Notes under the pieces: model-generated
The model's input: the letters and a program-made list of their open reading frames with translations, nothing else
Databases searched by the model: none
What the model was told of the DNA's origin: nothing
Source: Robertmurraya korlensis NBRC 107688
Lineage (GTDB): Bacteria > Bacillota > Bacilli > Bacillales > Cytobacillaceae
NCBI RefSeq assembly: GCF_001591645.1
Contig: NZ_BCVH01000013.1
Coordinates: forward strand, 1-64,000
Length of the DNA stretch: 64,000 bases
Direction of reading: 5' to 3'
Shown: piece after piece, positions 47,029 through 54,415 of the stretch
Numbering within the stretch: the stretch's first letter is position 1
How the letters are laid out: every line of letters begins with the position of its first letter
Position numbers and translations under genes: made by a program

Positions 47029-47757
47029 GTGAAGTTAAATAGCTCTAGTTCACGTCCACTCTACGAACAATTATTTAACACGATAAAAGAAGCCATTGAC
47101 CAGAACACGTATCGACCAGGTCAACAAATTCCCAATGAAGCAGAGCTTTGTGATATTTATGGTGTCAGCAGAATTACTGTAAGAAGAGCCATCCAGGATT
47201 TAGTTGACGAAGGATTATTGGAAAGAAAACAAGGAAAAGGTACCTTTGTTGCTAGGAAAAAGGTTGCTCGTGAATTAGTAACCATTGAGGGTTTTTCAGA
47301 TTTCAGCAAACAGCTTGGAAAAAAGACAGGCAAGAAAGTTCTTCTTTGTGAAGAAATTAAAGCATCGAAGAAAATAGCAGAAGATCTTCAAATAGAGGTT
47401 GATGCACCAGTACTTAAACTTCTTAGATTAATGTATATTGATGAAGAGCCATTTACTCTGGACTTAACTCATTATCCAATTGAGCGGTTTCCAAAGATTC
47501 AAGAACATATATTTGACTATGAATCCACATACGATGTCCTGAGTAATATATATCATGTAGATATGAAGGACATTACAACAAAAAAAACAATCACTGGAAT
47601 TCCCGCCTCTTCTATAGAAGCTGAGCATCTAAATTGTGACATTGGCGAGATTTTATTTAATATAGATAAAATCGTGTACGATAAGAACAAGGTCCCTATT
47701 CATTTATCTACGTTTAAAAATTTAACTACAGTTATCGCTTATACAATTACGACATAG
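47029..47757 (+). CDS. frlR: GntR-family regulator FrlR (HutC/UTRA type)
   Basis: Regulator of 242 residues, the length of Bacillus FrlR. The winged helix is at about 5-75 (NEAELCDIYGVSRITVRRAI and GLLERKQGKGTFVA). A UTRA ligand domain follows (about 95-235) with PVLKLLRLMYIDEEPFTLD. Probably represses the adjacent frlBONMD operon and responds to fructosamine phosphates; ligand is by context. GTG start with GAGAGGAG upstream. Its stop codon merges with the next repeat element. Confidence 0.86.
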   Translation: MKLNSSSSRPLYEQLFNTIKEAIDQNTYRPGQQIPNEAELCDIYGVSRITVRRAIQDLVDEGLLERKQGKGTFVARKKVARELVTIEGFSDFSKQLGKKTGKKVLLCEEIKASKKIAEDLQIEVDAPVLKLLRLMYIDEEPFTLDLTHYPIERFPKIQEHIFDYESTYDVLSNIYHVDMKDITTKKTITGIPASSIEAEHLNCDIGEILFNIDKIVYDKNKVPIHLSTFKNLTTVIAYTITT

Positions 47758-47902
47758 AAAAGCGGAAGTGTCCGTTTAGCAACGTATGGACTGGAGGGCT
47801 TTGACTGAGATAAAGGAAACACGAAGAACGAAGTGATTCGATGTTGACTTATCGTAGGGAAAAGACCGAAGTACACTAGTTGCTGGACACTGAAGCTAGA
47901 CA
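47756..47902 (+). repeat. Dispersed structured repeat, related third copy (147 bp)
   Basis: Shares the ends AGAAAAGCGGAAG and GAAGCTAGACA with copies 1 and 2, but the interior is different. Outer stem GTGTCC/GGACAC, then AGCAAC/GTTGCT; the middle is rich in CGAAG-type pieces. It starts within the frlR stop codon. Confidence 0.75.
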
Positions 47903-47909
47903 TCCTGAT

Positions 47910-47943
47910 AAAAAGGGACTTGGCCATCAGCCAGTCCCTTTTT
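47910..47943. terminator. Bidirectional terminator between frlR and frlD
   Basis: Stem AAAAAGGGACT(T)GGC/GCC(A)GTCCCTTTTT with T runs on both strands, just after the frlD stop. Confidence 0.9.
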
Positions 47944-47944
47944 A

Positions 47945-48766
47945 CTATTTTACCAATTGCTTTCCATATCCGAATGCTCCGTTTACTTCACAAGTACGAG
48001 CGGCTCGAAGTGCTGCAAGCTGCAAAGACTGTTTGATCGTATGGTGATTTAAATAACTAGTTAAAAATCCAGCTATAAAGGAATCTCCAGCACCTAACGT
48101 ATCAATTACCTCAGCTTCTTCTATCCCCTGCACATAGCTCCGTGTTCGATCAGACATGATAACTCCCTTTGAACCTCGTGTAACAATTACGTAATGCGTG
48201 CCTAATTCATGAACTTTCTTTATTAATTCCTCAATTTGCTTATCACCAAAATCACTACCCGATATGAAAGCAAAAGTGATATGAGGACAAACTGTTTGTA
48301 GCAATTCATCCGAAAAATGATTGGAGAAATCATATGAGATCGGTAAAAGCTGTTTGATAAGTGGGAGCTGGTCATCAAGACTACTATAAATACTTGTATG
48401 AAGAACATCAAAACCTTTGATATAATCATAATCTGATGGATTTAATTTTAATCGTAATTGTGATTGTATCCCACCTTTGTTGGATTTTACAAAAATCCTG
48501 TCACCAGTCGAATCAATATCAACATAGGCTTTTCCGCTTTCCCCATAAGCCCTTCTAATATGACTAATATTCACCTGCGTCTTTTGTAAAGAGTCGATAA
48601 TGTGATCACCTTCCGCATCATTTCCAACAATGCCAATAAACCCCGTTTCGACTGCTCCGTATTGCTTAGCTAATACAGCAACATTTAATGTGTTACCACC
48701 TGGAAACATCTCGTTTCGATCCAAATAAACATCCACCACATTATCTCCAATTGCTAGTAACTTCAT
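47945..48766 (-). CDS. frlD: Fructosamine (fructoselysine-type) kinase FrlD, PfkB family
   Basis: PfkB-family sugar kinase of 273 residues. It has the N-terminal GDNVVDVYL and GGNTLNVAVLAKQYG (about 24-38) segments, and the C-terminal DTLGAGDSFIAGFLTSYL, which holds the anion hole and catalytic Asp. It should phosphorylate fructosamines before cleavage by FrlB. Last gene of the operon, consistent with Bacillus frl order. Confidence 0.88.
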   Translation of the reverse strand: MKLLAIGDNVVDVYLDRNEMFPGGNTLNVAVLAKQYGAVETGFIGIVGNDAEGDHIIDSLQKTQVNISHIRRAYGESGKAYVDIDSTGDRIFVKSNKGGIQSQLRLKLNPSDYDYIKGFDVLHTSIYSSLDDQLPLIKQLLPISYDFSNHFSDELLQTVCPHITFAFISGSDFGDKQIEELIKKVHELGTHYVIVTRGSKGVIMSDRTRSYVQGIEEAEVIDTLGAGDSFIAGFLTSYLNHHTIKQSLQLAALRAARTCEVNGAFGYGKQLVK

Positions 48767-48794
48767 TATTATTACATTCCTTTCTATTGGTGAC

Positions 48795-49682
48795 TTACCC
48801 TTTTAAACTTCCAGATGCAAGACCACGTACAAAATACTTTTGTAAAAATAAAAACAGTGTAATAATCGGGATAGCAGAGATCATTAACCCCGCTAATAGA
48901 ACCCCCCAATTTGTTTGTAACGCATCACGGAATTGCATCAGACCAGCTGGAATGGTTTTTAAACTATCTGAGTCAATGAAGATGAGGGCAAACATGAATT
49001 CATTCCATGTAAAGTAAGCAGTAATAATGACCCCTGTAAACAAAATAGGTAGGTTCATTGGCAAAAATATTTTTGTAAACACTTTCCACGTTGAACATCC
49101 ATCAAGAAAAGCAGACTCCTCTAGCTCTTTTGGAATCTCTAAAAAGGCTGCTCTTATTAATAGGACAGTAATCGGAATCCGATACGCAACATAAGGAAGA
49201 ATAAGCGCTAAGTAAGTATCATGAATTCCCAGAGCCTGGATGAGCTTATACAGTGGAACTAAACTTACCTGAGGAGATAACATCATTCCACCCATACATA
49301 ATATTAATAGTAGCTTCTTACCTGCGAACTGGAATCGGGTTAACCCATATGCTCCAAGCGCACTAAGAAAAACGGTTAATAAACAGGTGCTCAACGTAAC
49401 AATTGTACTATTTAAAAAGTACTCAGAAATTCCCGTATTCCATGCATGAACATAATTTGAGACAAGCCAAGTAGTCGGCAATGCCCAACTGTTCGAGAAA
49501 ATCTCTTCTGTTGTTTTAAAAGAATTAATGACCATCCAAAACAGCGGATAAGAAATGACTATAAAATAGAAGATTAATATTGTATACAGCGAAACCGATC
49601 CAGCAATCTTTTTCTTTTTAAACGAACGAACCCGAAACGATTGAATCGGAGAGTCTGTAGGTGTTACTTTTTCTGCCTCCAT
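48795..49682 (-). CDS. frlM: Sugar ABC transporter permease FrlM (CUT1, MalG type)
   Basis: Permease of 295 residues with six spans; the EAA loop is in IPKELEESAFLDGCSTWKVF (about 191-210). Its start codon comes one base after the frlN stop and shares GGAGG with it. A MalG-type C-terminal end with YFVRGLASGSLKG is typical. Part of the importer for Amadori products with FrlO and FrlN; the ATPase is not encoded here and is presumably shared (MsmX type). Confidence 0.88.
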   Translation of the reverse strand: MEAEKVTPTDSPIQSFRVRSFKKKKIAGSVSLYTILIFYFIVISYPLFWMVINSFKTTEEIFSNSWALPTTWLVSNYVHAWNTGISEYFLNSTIVTLSTCLLTVFLSALGAYGLTRFQFAGKKLLLILCMGGMMLSPQVSLVPLYKLIQALGIHDTYLALILPYVAYRIPITVLLIRAAFLEIPKELEESAFLDGCSTWKVFTKIFLPMNLPILFTGVIITAYFTWNEFMFALIFIDSDSLKTIPAGLMQFRDALQTNWGVLLAGLMISAIPIITLFLFLQKYFVRGLASGSLKG

Positions 49683-49683
49683 A

Positions 49684-50562
49684 TTAATCCTCCTTCCCTG
49701 TTTTGAATAACTTCATTTGAATCATTGCAGCAACCAATGAGAGTATCAAAATAATTGTTGCAATTGCAGAGGCATACCCCATCTCATCCCTAAAGAAGGC
49801 CGATTTATAGAGAAGCGTTCCAAGCACTTCACTGGCATTTCCTGGTCCACCACTTGTCAAAATATACGGTTCATTAAATACCGTAAATGCACCTGTTAAT
49901 GTAATCAACGTGGCAACAAAAAGCATTTCTTTTACCTGGGGAACAGTAATATGAAGGAACTTATAGAATTTATTTGCACCATCAATATCAGCTGCCTCAT
50001 ACAGCTCTTGCGGAATAGACTGGATCGCAACGATGAAAAGCATCATGATATATCCAATACTTTGCCACTGGGAGACAGCGATTACGGCGAAGATTGCCGT
50101 TTCTGATTCCCCGAGCCATGCCCTTGTCCATTCTTCAAGACCCAGCAATCGTAAAAAGCTGTTTAAAATCCCAATATCCGGGTTATAAACAAAGCTGAAC
50201 AATAAAGCAATTACCGTTATGGATATGATTACGGGAAGGAAGAAGGTTGTTCTGAAAAAACCACTAAACAATCTAGTCAAAGGATCCTCTAGGATAGCTG
50301 CAAGCACCAATCCACCGAATACCTGACAGATAATAGAAATAACTGCGTACCAAATATTATTTTTTATAGCTATATAAAAAACCTCATCCTGAAATAGAGC
50401 AAGGAAATTTTCGAATCCAACAAACACCTTATCTGGGGAAAAAGCAGAAAACTCATAAAAAGCGAATCGGAAATTCTCTACAATGGGATAGTAGACAAAC
50501 AATCCCATTAACAAAATACAAGGGGCAATATATAAATAGGGAGCCATTTTCCTAAGCGTCAT
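49684..50562 (-). CDS. frlN: Sugar ABC transporter permease FrlN (CUT1, MalF type)
   Basis: Permease of 292 residues with six spans: APYLYIAPCILLMGLFVYYP near the N terminus, and an EAA loop in IPQELYEAADIDGANKFYKF (about 186-205). The start at 50562 (MTLRKMAP) follows AGAGGTGA by 6 nt; the in-frame GTG at 50571 lies inside that site. Works with FrlM. Confidence 0.88.
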   Translation of the reverse strand: MTLRKMAPYLYIAPCILLMGLFVYYPIVENFRFAFYEFSAFSPDKVFVGFENFLALFQDEVFYIAIKNNIWYAVISIICQVFGGLVLAAILEDPLTRLFSGFFRTTFFLPVIISITVIALLFSFVYNPDIGILNSFLRLLGLEEWTRAWLGESETAIFAVIAVSQWQSIGYIMMLFIVAIQSIPQELYEAADIDGANKFYKFLHITVPQVKEMLFVATLITLTGAFTVFNEPYILTSGGPGNASEVLGTLLYKSAFFRDEMGYASAIATIILILSLVAAMIQMKLFKTGKED

Positions 50563-50622
50563 CGTATTCACCTCTTTTTTTCTAGGTCCTTTCCGACCCT
50601 TTTCTTGTGTTTCCTTTATGAA

Positions 50623-50657
50623 AGAAAGGTAGCTTCGGTCCCCTACACTACCTTTCT
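50623..50657 (-). terminator. Stem-loop between frlO and frlN
   Basis: Minus-strand 10-bp perfect stem AGAAAGGTAG/CTACCTTTCT with a 15-nt loop, after the frlO stop. Weak T tail, so likely a partial attenuator or 3' stabiliser. Confidence 0.65.
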
Positions 50658-50667
50658 AGTTAATCTG

Positions 50668-51948
50668 TTATTTCAGCTCTTTAGCTACTTTTTGAACGTC
50701 TTTCATCACGTCTTTAGCGGATTTTTTTCCATCTAACATCTGCTGAACACCATTTAAATACGCATCAACAATCTTGATATCTACAGCTGTATCAAACCAT
50801 AAGTACGTCTTTTCAGCATTTACGATTAGATCAATTGCTTCTTGTTGAAGTGCTGAACCATTTTCGGAAGTGGTTGTTTCTTTTACAGCACTGTATTCAC
50901 TTACTTCTTTTAATTGGTCGATCCCTTTTTCCTTTGAAGTTAGGAATTTAATAAACTCCATTGCTTCTTCAGGATGCTTTGTTTTAGAAGAAATCATAAT
51001 TCCTTCAGGGGCAGCAGTAATGGAGCTTGGATTTCCTTCTCCACCTTCAACGAACGGAGTGTTGAATACACCTAAATCTTCTCCTAGGCTTGGCTCAATC
51101 AGACCTATCTCAGCTAGCTGAAAGTACCCAATCGCCGCTTTTCCTCCATTAAATAGTTCTCTTGCATATTGGTGGTCAACGGAGTTAACTCCTTGATTAA
51201 AAAATGGCTCTAATTCAATGAATTTTTCCAAGGCAGTTACGTATCCTGGATGAGTAAACTCTGCATCCGGATTACTTAGGCTATAGTCCTTTGCAATAAC
51301 ATCTTCCGGAACAATATACTCATTTAGTGATCCAATATAGTGAGAAATCGTCCATGGTGCCTTACTTCCGAATGCAATTGGAGTCACTCCTGAATCCTTA
51401 ATTTTTTCGGATACTGTTAAAAGTTCTTCCCAAGTTGTTGGAATCTCAAGATTCAAATCGTTAAATACCTTTTTGTTATAAAAGAAGGCTTTTCCATCTG
51501 TCGACCAAGGAATTCCATAAACTTTCCCATCTAATGTAAAGGGACCGAATTGAGATTCAATGATTTGACCTGACCATTCTTTGTCTTTCTCCACATAGCT
51601 AGTTAAGTCAAGTGATTGACCTGCTCGTGCAAAATTATAGGCAAACTCTCCACTCCAAGAAAAGTAAACATCAGGAGGATTATTCGATCCTAAAACAACA
51701 CGAATTTTCTCCTTGTACGAATCATTCAATACTGCTTCGGTTTTTATTTTGATATTCGGATGTAACTCTTCAAACTCTTTCACTGCATCTTCAAAGTACT
51801 GCTTTTTGGGTTCTGTTGGCCATCTGTGGAAAAAACGAAGTTCGACAGTATCACTGTCTTCTGAAGCTGTTTGACTAGATGAGGAACAAGCTGCAAGCAT
51901 TGAGAGAATTAACACGGCGATGATACTAAATATTTTGAACTTTTTCAT
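50668..51948 (-). CDS. frlO: Fructosamine-binding lipoprotein FrlO (SBP family 1)
   Basis: Extracellular sugar-binding lipoprotein of 426 residues. Signal peptide ends LAAC (Cys21 lipidation). The family 1 fold shows RFFHRWPTEPKKQYFEDAVK at about 38-57 and GKVYGIPWSTDGKAFFYNKK at about 146-165. Located between frlB and the permease genes as in Bacillus. Ligand fructosamine/Amadori product is inferred from the operon. GAGGGGG ribosome binding site. Confidence 0.88.
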   Translation of the reverse strand: MKKFKIFSIIAVLILSMLAACSSSSQTASEDSDTVELRFFHRWPTEPKKQYFEDAVKEFEELHPNIKIKTEAVLNDSYKEKIRVVLGSNNPPDVYFSWSGEFAYNFARAGQSLDLTSYVEKDKEWSGQIIESQFGPFTLDGKVYGIPWSTDGKAFFYNKKVFNDLNLEIPTTWEELLTVSEKIKDSGVTPIAFGSKAPWTISHYIGSLNEYIVPEDVIAKDYSLSNPDAEFTHPGYVTALEKFIELEPFFNQGVNSVDHQYARELFNGGKAAIGYFQLAEIGLIEPSLGEDLGVFNTPFVEGGEGNPSSITAAPEGIMISSKTKHPEEAMEFIKFLTSKEKGIDQLKEVSEYSAVKETTTSENGSALQQEAIDLIVNAEKTYLWFDTAVDIKIVDAYLNGVQQMLDGKKSAKDVMKDVQKVAKELK

Positions 51949-51992
51949 GAATTGGCCCCCTCAAGATTATCTTCTATTAATCTAGCAATTAG

Positions 51993-52022
51993 AGGAAAAG
52001 CGAAGTATCCCCCGCTTTTCCT
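51993..52022 (-). terminator. Stem-loop between frlB and frlO
   Basis: Perfect 10-bp inverted repeat AGGAAAAGCG/CGCTTTTCCT after the frlB stop; no clear T run. Possible processing or attenuation site. Confidence 0.5.
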
Positions 52023-52029
52023 ATTTATT

Positions 52030-53019
52030 TTAATATTCTACTTTCCACATATATCTTCTTGTAGATAATGGATGATTGCGCTGTTCTGCCAAGTTATCTG
52101 CGTATCTTCTTAATACATGGTTTAAGACTAGCGGAGCAATATATCCTTGAACAGACTCTGAAATTCCAGAAAAGTCAAAATCCTTCGCATCTAAAACGAT
52201 TAGCTTCTTTCCATACCGTTGTGAGAATTCAAGGGCACGCTCCTCTAAGTATCTTGTTTCATCTAGACCTAGAAGAATAATAAATGGTGTTTCTTCATCA
52301 ATAATTTCAAATGGACCATGGAAGTATTCTCCTGCATGAATCGCATGGGAATGAACCCATTGCATCTCCATTAAAATACAAATCGCGAAGGAATAGGCCA
52401 CACCATAATTTGATCCACTAGCCATCGTGTAGATAATTTTCTCATCCTTGTACTGTTTTCCAAATTCTACAGCAGCATCATGATATTGGGAAGCAGCTTT
52501 TTCAAAAACCGTTTGTAGGCTTTCTAAACTCTTCTCAAGAGAAGCAAATTTTTCATTGTTTTCTACAACCTTTAGTACTCCAAAGACTAATTGATACAGA
52601 ACAGAGTAGTTTGTAGCAAATGCATTGGCAGTTGGGCCCCACTCATACTTAAGGACAACCTCTGAAGCTTGAGCCAATGGAGAAGTAGGCTCATTTGTTA
52701 GAGAAATGGTTAAGGCGCCTTTCGTACGAGCAAACCTAGCAGCTTCTACTGTTTCAGGAGTTGTACCAGAATGAGAGCATAGGATCACTAGAGATGTATC
52801 CCCCAGCTTTGCGTGATTACGATGGATGAATTCATTCGCACTATATAGATGTGCATCTATCTTTTTTGCTTCACGATCAACAACGTACTTACTTGGGTAC
52901 ATTAAAGCAGATGAACCCCCACAAGCTACAAAAAAGACATTATCGATTTGTTTCTTCTCTACTTCCTCAAGCGCATGTTTGATTTGATTTTTTACATCTA
53001 CGATTAGTTCAGTACTCAT
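52030..53019 (-). CDS. frlB: Fructosamine-6-phosphate deglycase FrlB (SIS family)
   Basis: A 329-residue double-SIS-domain protein matching Bacillus FrlB in length and context. First SIS at about 30-150 has ACGGSSALMYPSK and LCSHSGTTPETVEAARFA; second at about 185-320 includes MASGSNYGVAYSFA, AIHAGEYFHGPFEI and the C-terminal HPLSTRRYMWKVEY. It cleaves fructosamine 6-phosphates to glucose 6-phosphate and an amino acid or amine. First gene of the operon. Confidence 0.9.
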   Translation of the reverse strand: MSTELIVDVKNQIKHALEEVEKKQIDNVFFVACGGSSALMYPSKYVVDREAKKIDAHLYSANEFIHRNHAKLGDTSLVILCSHSGTTPETVEAARFARTKGALTISLTNEPTSPLAQASEVVLKYEWGPTANAFATNYSVLYQLVFGVLKVVENNEKFASLEKSLESLQTVFEKAASQYHDAAVEFGKQYKDEKIIYTMASGSNYGVAYSFAICILMEMQWVHSHAIHAGEYFHGPFEIIDEETPFIILLGLDETRYLEERALEFSQRYGKKLIVLDAKDFDFSGISESVQGYIAPLVLNHVLRRYADNLAEQRNHPLSTRRYMWKVEY

Positions 53020-53092
53020 ATTTTATAAAGCCTCCTAAGTATTTTTTTAATATGGGGTACTGCCTATCCTCCCTTCATTCAACATACAACAT

Positions 53093-53108
53093 TATAGGAC
53101 GTTATATA
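53093..53108. promoter_or_regulatory. Candidate FrlR operator upstream of frlB
   Basis: TATAGGACGTTATATA, the inverse of TATATAACGTCCTATA. It shares TATATAACG-N3-TATA with the site before frlR and lies 74 nt upstream of the frlB start, in the promoter region. Confidence 0.45.
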
Positions 53109-53157
53109 TTGTTATATTATAATCTACTATATCCTAGCCTATCTCCTTAGTCAACGG

Positions 53158-53172
53158 AATTTTCAGAAAATA
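53158..53172. promoter_or_regulatory. CodY-box-like site between frlB and yoxD
   Basis: AATTTTCAGAAAATA matches 14 of 15 positions of AATTTTCWGAAAATT. It lies 139 nt upstream of frlB and 172 nt upstream of yoxD. CodY repression of frl is reported in Bacillus, supporting frlB as the target. Confidence 0.6.
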
Positions 53173-53343
53173 ATTTCGACTTTATTCGGCATTTTACTCA
53201 TTTCCAATAGACTAAAGGGAAAAAGAAATGTGCAAAGTAAGTCTGTCTTTTACTTTCGACATTAGAACAAGATGTCTGAATGGATAGATTAAATGGTTCC
53301 TGATATATTTAATTACATTACATAAGAAAAGGAGTGGTAAGAA

Positions 53344-54060
53344 ATGCAATCCATTAATGGAAAAACAGCGATTGTAACTGGTGCAGGCAGAGGAATTGGT
53401 CGTGCCACAGCGATTGCTCTTGCAAAAGAAGGAGTAAATGTTGGTTTAATAGGATTAACTCTTTCGAATCTTGAAAAAGTTGCTGAGGAACTACAAGGCT
53501 TCAATGTTAAAGTTTCTGTTGCAACAGCTGATGTGGCAGACCTTGACTCCATTACTACTGCAGTGGAGAAAGTAAAAGGAGAACTTGGTTCCATAGATAT
53601 CTTAATTAATAATGCAGGAACAGCGAAATTTGGTGGGTTTTTAGATCTCTCGCCTGAAGAGTGGGAAAACATTATTAAAGTTAACCTTATGGGTGTGTAC
53701 AATACCACTCGTGCGGTTTTACCGGAAATGGTTGAAAGAAAATCGGGAGACATTGTTAATATTTCTTCTAGCGCCGGACAGAAAGGTGCACCTGTCACAA
53801 GCGCGTACAGTGCATCCAAATTTGCGGTTCTTGGTTTAACAGAGTCCTTAGCTTTAGAAGTTCGTAAGCACAACATCCGTGTGGTCGGCCTTACACCTAG
53901 CACAGTCGTAACAGACCTTGCCGCGGAAGCAAACTTAATCTCTGGTAACCCTGAAAACGTCATGCACCCAGAAGACTTAGCAGACCTCATCGTATCCGGC
54001 CTAAAGCTCCACCCACGCGTATTCCTAAAATCAGCCGGCCTCTGGTCCACCAACCCATAG
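53344..54060 (+). CDS. yoxD: 3-ketoacyl-ACP reductase-like SDR (YoxD)
   Basis: SDR of 238 residues, near-identical in layout to Bacillus YoxD. NADP site TGAGRGIG (about 12-19), NNAG (about 87-90), catalytic Ser in [10 protein letters not shown] (about 138) and YSASK (about 152-156), C-terminal [12 protein letters not shown]. Usually labelled FabG-like; the true substrate is unknown and no fatty acid genes are adjacent. AGGAG upstream. Its stop codon runs into a palindromic repeat. Confidence 0.9.
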   Translation: MQSINGKTAIVTGAGRGIGRATAIALAKEGVNVGLIGLTLSNLEKVAEELQGFNVKVSVATADVADLDSITTAVEKVKGELGSIDILINNAGTAKFGGFLDLSPEEWENIIKVNLMGVYNTTRAVLPEMVERKSGDIVNISSSAGQKGAPVTSAYSASKFAVLGLTESLALEVRKHNIRVVGLTPSTVVTDLAAEANLISGNPENVMHPEDLADLIVSGLKLHPRVFLKSAGLWSTNP

Positions 54061-54167
54061 GGTGACAGACACCCTCCGTGGACAAATCACCCCAATCTGT
54101 CTTTTTGTGGTGTCTGTCACCCTTCGTGGACAGATTCGCTTGATTTGTACGCGTGAGGTGGACACTA
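54060..54167. repeat. GTGACAGACACC palindromic repeat, copy 3
   Basis: Begins with the last base of the yoxD stop. Outer arms GGTGACAGACACC (54061-54073) and GGTGTCTGTCACC (54109-54121); between them GTGGACA and flanking bits. A second partial module with GTGGACAGATTCG and GGTGGACAC follows. Same family as 17509 and 18974. Confidence 0.85.
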
Positions 54168-54177
54168 TTTTATAAGA

Positions 54178-54207
54178 AGCGAGAGTCTCAAGACTCTCGC
54201 TTTCTTA
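54178..54207 (+). terminator. Terminator downstream of yoxD
   Basis: Perfect 11-bp stem AAGCGAGAGTC/GACTCTCGCTT with a 4-nt loop, followed by TCTT. Confidence 0.85.
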
Positions 54208-54345
54208 CTTTCAAGACCTTATTCCCTCCCTAGTATTTTCACAGAATTTGTAATCTGAATTTTCTTTACTTTAAAAATTTAAGCAGTTACGATTAAAGTT
54301 GGAATGGAAAAACATTCCTACTACATACACAAGGAGGAGAGCACG

Positions 54346-54399
54346 ATGATTCAAATAAGAAGAAAAGAAAAGCAAATTCAAAAGGAAGAATCTACTTAG
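54346..54399 (+). CDS. 17-residue small ORF ahead of the GNAT fusion gene
   Basis: ATG with a near-perfect AAGGAGGAG ribosome binding site. The peptide MIQIRRKEKQIQKEEST is highly charged. Its TAG is 16 nt before the start of the 1020-residue protein, in a different frame, with a second ribosome binding site (GAGAGGAG) between them. A GGAATG/CATTCC hairpin (54301-54318) lies just upstream. Could be a leader peptide for translational coupling. I do not recognise it. Confidence 0.5.
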   Translation: MIQIRRKEKQIQKEEST

Positions 54400-54415
54400 T
54401 GAGAGGAGAAACTAT

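Noticed and set aside
47756-47902. Structured repeat after frlR as a riboswitch
   Set aside because: It lies downstream of frlR and upstream of nothing on its strand, and its ends match the dispersed repeat family, so a cis-regulatory leader role is unsupported.
53313-54053. Long antisense frame of 246 codons opposite yoxD
   Set aside because: It lies entirely over yoxD, whose SDR motifs and ribosome binding site are clear. The antisense frame has no ribosome binding site and a Ser/Pro/Thr-rich composition typical of a shadow frame.
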